NCBI GenBank assembly: GCA_018806985.1
Contig: JADANN010000099.1
Span: 2,818,001-2,882,000, forward strand
Length of the DNA stretch: 64,000 nucleotides
Reading direction: 5' to 3'
Origin: Angiostrongylus vasorum
Lineage: Eukaryota; Nematoda; Chromadorea; Rhabditida; Metastrongylidae
Position numbers and translations under genes: made by a program
Notes under the pieces: generated by a model
Databases searched by the model: none
The model's input: only the letters and a program-made list of their open reading frames with translations
What the model was told of the DNA's origin: nothing
In this document: piece by piece, positions 59,700 through 64,000 of the stretch
Layout of the letters: each line of letters begins with the position of its first letter
How positions within the stretch are numbered: the stretch's first letter is position 1

Positions 59700-62280
59700 C
59701 TGCCAGGTCATCAAACTTTGTGAGTTCAATCAACCAGTGTGGATTATCTGCTCGTAAATGACAACTTCTGTTGACGGCAACACAGTTCCAGTAATGGCAC
59801 AATCTCCAGAAACCGTCACCAGGCTAGCTATACTTTATGATACTTTATGGCTGCATACACAAAATATCGGATAACACAACATTGTTGCTTGCAGAATCGT
59901 ATAAAAATCGTCCCGAACTAGTATAGACTGTTACATTTAGAACTTGAAGGAATTTTTTGTTACAAGTCTCAGATTCCTTTTGCCGAGTAGCGGTCGACAT
60001 TCACGTAATGGGCTTAGAAATCTAAAGGCAATTCTGTTAAACATGAAGTGCTTTGAAATTGCCAATGCTTGCTCATTCATTCACTCACTCATTCAATCAT
60101 ATATTCTTGATCATTTCAAGCATTTATTTAGTTCAACAGCTATTGTTTCTCTCGTTTATCTTTGTGGATCAAAGAGAAGCTCAACAATTTTCAACTAGCT
60201 TTCATTGAGGACTGACGCATTTCTCGTCATGTGGTATTAACTGTAATGCCGTCGTACCAAAGTGCCAACATCATTTACAGCTTGGAAATGATCTTCGACT
60301 GTATATCGCAGTTCAGCACTTACGAAATTGCCCTTGCCGCCAGAGTTAATCACAAGAAGACCTATAAACATCACACATGAATGAATCCGTGGAGAAACTA
60401 GCCAACAAATGCTCCCGCAGTAGTCATAATGTCACTATGAGGATAACTGTAAACATATGACAAGTAAAAATCACCACTTTCGTCCTTATTTTAGTCAATC
60501 ACCGGGTGACCAAGCATTACTGAAGTTTTAATTGCTTTCTATCGAGCGCGGGGGACCGCCCGATATGTTTGAAGGACGCAAAGAGCTTTGCACCTTTGGT
60601 ATGAGAGAAATGGCATTGGTATTGGTATTTATGTTTGTTGCTTTTGTGCAGTGGTAGTTCGTCAAGGCCTTCCGGATTGAAAATGGGAGTTGTCTGCTAA
60701 AGGAAATCTCTAATCACTTTTAGTATATATTTAAGTTGCAGACAACATACGAGATTCGGGATTCGAGCCGCCTATATGCACAACAAGGACCGCATGCGTA
60801 CTACAGCAGTATAGGTGAATCCAACCCTTAAAGGAGGGATAGTTCATCTACTGAATCCGTCTACATCTCAGGGAACTTATCAAGCTGTTTAATACACAGT
60901 TTTTTGGACCATGATGTTTTATTTCTGGATGAAATCCCGTGAATTCGTATTTATACTGTGCATCTTTTTAAGACCGATTTCGCTCCATATTTCCGTATCA
61001 TCGTGTTAGTTTTTATTTTTATGCTTACTTATGCCCGATTTGGGCTAAATAGAAGTGGGAACAAGATCCAAGTTTTTTTTATAAATATGAAATCGAACGA
61101 AAATCGCTATCGACGTTTCATCTGTTATAGAACGCTTTACACAGAATAAGGCATGAGAACGACGGCTATTCCGGAACACTTGACAGAACACTTCGCAAAC
61201 TTAGACATTTGTGCCGCACACCATCACCAATAGTGCCAGTCCTAGTGCATTTCCATTCATTTCTTAAGCTCGCCATCCTCGTTCACAGCGGAGGCTTATT
61301 TCAAGTTTGGTGATGTGTGCGAGTATAATCCCGTGTTTTTAAAAAATATATAACTGCAAATGAAGGTGATCCGCAAGACTAGTCATTTTCTATTGGGCAT
61401 ACGCTCAAAAAACTCCTTCGGTTAGTTTCGTAATTTTGCAACGATCATCCACGGAAGTAGTCGGATTGATTTTTGAGTTTTGATAGGAACAGAACTGTCT
61501 TATTTTCTCTCTATTCACGTCTTGAATGTGGATAAGCGTGATATCACCTGAAATCTGGGAATAGCTAGTATCTACCCATGTCGTCACCACCAGCAGTCTC
61601 AGGTCTGTTCTATCGGAGTTAGAGGTTTCCACTTCGGTTTTTCTAGCAAGGTTGTAGTCGATATGCGATTCCGCAGCCAATGGAAGACGGTCGATTGTTT
61701 GGTTGATAAATAATATCGGGACGTGAAACTCTACCTTAGCAACGCGCTTTGCAGGCCGTCATCGTCCATCTTCCTTTTTTTCCTTCCACCTCAACAACTG
61801 TAAAATCTTCTACAAGTAACAAGAAGAAACTCTCAAAAGATTATGCTTGGAATCCAAATATCTTTATAGTTGTGGGATATTGCGATCTGCATCCTTTTGG
61901 AAGCGTTCTCTAGATCTCACTGTTTTTTACTCAGGTTAAAGATTACCAAGTTGTTTTGCGGATAGTCTAACATATGACTGCCTCCTTTAACCTGTGTTTA
62001 TTCACCACCTTGAGAACCAAACCGTAACTTACTAGTCAGCTGACGCAAGATCTTGGCAATGACTGAGATTCTTGGATAGGGATGACATAAACAGAAATAG
62101 TAACTGTGAAAAAGTGTCTTTCTAATGGACTCGATTGTTCACTAGTTCGTCTATTTCACGGCGTTAGCATTTTCCAAATTTTTCTCCTTCTTGTTCAAGG
62201 CCTCTCTTAGCCACGTGTGTTTCACGAGCTTTTTCCTATGTGTATTGCCTTCGCAGTGAACTCGTAGAATTTTTTATGGT
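59700..62280. other. Gap with no supportable gene
   Basis: No exon with convincing domain content. Several frames of 60-90 codons exist on both strands in AT-rich DNA. It presumably contains promoter or upstream exons of the gene at 62380. Confidence 0.45.
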
Positions 62281-62287
62281 GATGGGC

Positions 62288-62326
62288 GGTGCCGAGTAAT
62301 CAGTGAATCGGCATTTGTCGGCACCC
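62288..62326. repeat. Hairpin with perfect 8-bp stem
   Basis: GGTGCCGA and TCGGCACC flank about 22 bases, and a partial inner copy of CGGCATTTG lies in the loop. A relative of the right side (CGGCATTTGTCGG) occurs at about 26418. Confidence 0.6.
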
Positions 62327-62379
62327 CCTTACCGACTATTGCGTGACATGTTTATTATGATAATGAGCAACTTCTTCAG

Positions 62380-64000
62380 CTCATCACACTTGGGCGATTG
62401 GACTGACGTCAGTGCTCGTCTCGACAACGAAACAGTCCGTTGCGAAGAACCACACGAGCCAACCGGCGCCGATATCTTGCCACTCTCCCACTGCTGCACT
62501 TCCGCTTTCCGATCAACGTTTTCGCGTTACGAAAATGCCACGTAGATATCGCGAACAGATCTTAGAGGTTACAAAAACGGTGACAGTAATGGAGGTTGCA
62601 AATGCAGCACCAAACAAACATCCGCGTGCGTGTGAAGTCACTGTCACAAATATTGCCTCCGATTCTGGCCATCCAGTTTCTCTAAAGATTACTCATATGC
62701 ACAAATCTCAAGGCACGCATCAAAACAAGGCAAAGGTCCAGATTCCCGAGATAAACATTGAGGAGAATACTTGGGATGCCATTACATCTGCTCCAAACGG
62801 AACGACACGGATTGAGCAAGAACACACGACCCAAATTGAACGCACCACAGCGAAAATACCTAGTGCAGACACCACTTTCAACCATCGTGGAGACAACGTT
62901 ATTGATCTACAGTTCACACAACCTGTTTTATTAGAAGAAGCACATGATTGTCGAAAACATTGGAAATCGTTTACCACGGGCCCAGTGCAAACACTGTATT
63001 ACAGACCGTTTTCCGAAGAAGGTGCACTGAGAAGCTCCACTTCAGTAGTCAACATAGATGCGCATCCTCGAACTGCACCAGTGCACTATGGCGCAGTGGT
63101 CGGCAAAAGTCATTTTGAACCGATGACTAGGAACGTCTCCGACGATGGCGAACCGTCCACATTCGTAGAAATTCGGCATCGACGACGACCGTCGTCGGCA
63201 GACGGACGCCTTATCGCCATCTCGGACAAGTTTCCACAACTTCGATCTGAGAACACTGAAACTGGAAGAGTGAAGGGAATGATGGTAGGCAAAGCTCCTG
63301 CACATGATGGGCACAAGTACATTATCACTTCACTGTCTCAGTCACAAGAGACCGTCCGAACACCAATTGTCAGACGGATTTGTGCGGAAGTGAATGCCTC
63401 CTCCACAACTAAGTCCGAGATGAGTGACGAACCAAGAAAAGCTGCCTCCGTCGTGCTCTCCTGTCCCGACGAACAGGTGCCTTGCACTTCAAAACCAAAT
63501 AGAAATATCTTGGTTGAGCGGGAGCACGGCGATGAGGTGGAGATCGCTCACGAGGAAAGACCTCTTTTGAAAGAAACGAGAGACTTCACCACGTCTTCAC
63601 AAAATGTGAATGAAAATCACAGACACCCAGTGGAGTTGATCAGCGATGGCCGCCAAATAAGGCAATCCCATTCGGTTCCAACGAATCCGGATTACGAGGA
63701 ACCAACGAGATCGAAATCTCTACATAACCAGACTGTGGACGTTCTAAAAGAAGCAGAAATTGTAGGCGGTCGTAGCCACTCCACGGAAGCTGAACAAAAG
63801 AAGATGAAGGAATCTAAAATCAATATTGACGACGTATTCTGTGAGAATTCTGAGACTCAGACCGTTCGTAAAAAGTGCCCTTGTAGCGCTTGTAACCTTC
63901 TGCAGTTGAGCGATGACGAAAGAAAACAACTGGAACGACGAAGCTTAAGACCACCAAAGTGCATTTTGCAAACCGATCTTTCAGATCTGCAACCGCTATC
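62380..64000 (+). CDS. Long open reading frame, 3' partial, unrecognised polar protein
   Basis: A single frame stays open from about 62367 past the window end (over 1,600 bases). A good acceptor (ACTTCTTCAG at 62379) or the ATG at 62535 (MPRRYREQILEV..) can start it. The product is rich in Ser, Thr, Glu, Lys, Arg and His, with no membrane segment or recognised domain; a Cys motif KCPCSACNLLQLSDDERKQL lies near 63868-63930. The length of uninterrupted frame and its even, less AT-rich composition argue strongly for a real exon. The polar composition suggests a largely disordered protein. Downstream exons and function are beyond the window. Confidence 0.75.

Overview
This window looks like nuclear DNA of a nematode, most likely a strongylid (hookworm-like) parasite. 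That placement is inference from the gene style and repeat families; no species-diagnostic gene is present. Coding exons are short (about 60-220 bases), mostly with GT..AG introns and T-rich TTTCAG-type acceptors. The sequence is AT-rich, and introns and intergenic DNA are packed with decayed retroelements.

Layout. (1) Bases 8-8637, plus strand: the 3' part of a DEAD-box RNA helicase gene. I resolve 14 exons (about 500 codons) carrying every helicase core motif and ending in an acidic GDW-stop tail; the 5' end lies outside the window. (2) Bases 9805-28606, minus strand: a flavin-dependent amine (polyamine/spermine) oxidase gene of 11 coding exons, about 480 codons over 18.8 kb. Its introns hold RTE LINE copies, RTE-derived short elements, tRNA-like SINEs, a head-to-head Penelope fragment and long palindromes. 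(3) Bases 28.6-62.3 kb: gene-poor and repeat-rich. It has a few candidate coding exons, the best being a small type II membrane protein start at 44416-44995 (minus) and an opposed exon at 45627-45758 (plus). It also holds three RTE segments (a 3' tail joined to another subfamily's body at 39.2-42.2 kb, a fragment at 51.5 kb, a near-complete copy at 55.7-58.9 kb), SINEs and inverted-repeat elements. (4) Bases 62380-64000, plus strand: a long uninterrupted reading frame that runs off the end, a partial gene for a polar, probably disordered protein I do not recognise.

Repeat families: RTE LINEs (two subfamilies); a roughly 390-base non-autonomous element sharing sequence with both ends of RTE; a tRNA-like SINE (nine or more copies); Penelope-like (PLE) 3' ends with a GIY-YIG domain; a terminal-inverted-repeat element (51985-52435 plus solo arms); AT and CAA microsatellites.

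The most interesting signal is a motif of about 45 bases repeated about ten times on both strands: CTGANGA, a 3-bp hairpin, GAAAC, GT(T/C)AGC. It sits downstream of the PLE GIY-YIG domain and in the arms of foldback elements. It fits a hammerhead-ribozyme layout with complementary stem I and covarying stem II bases.
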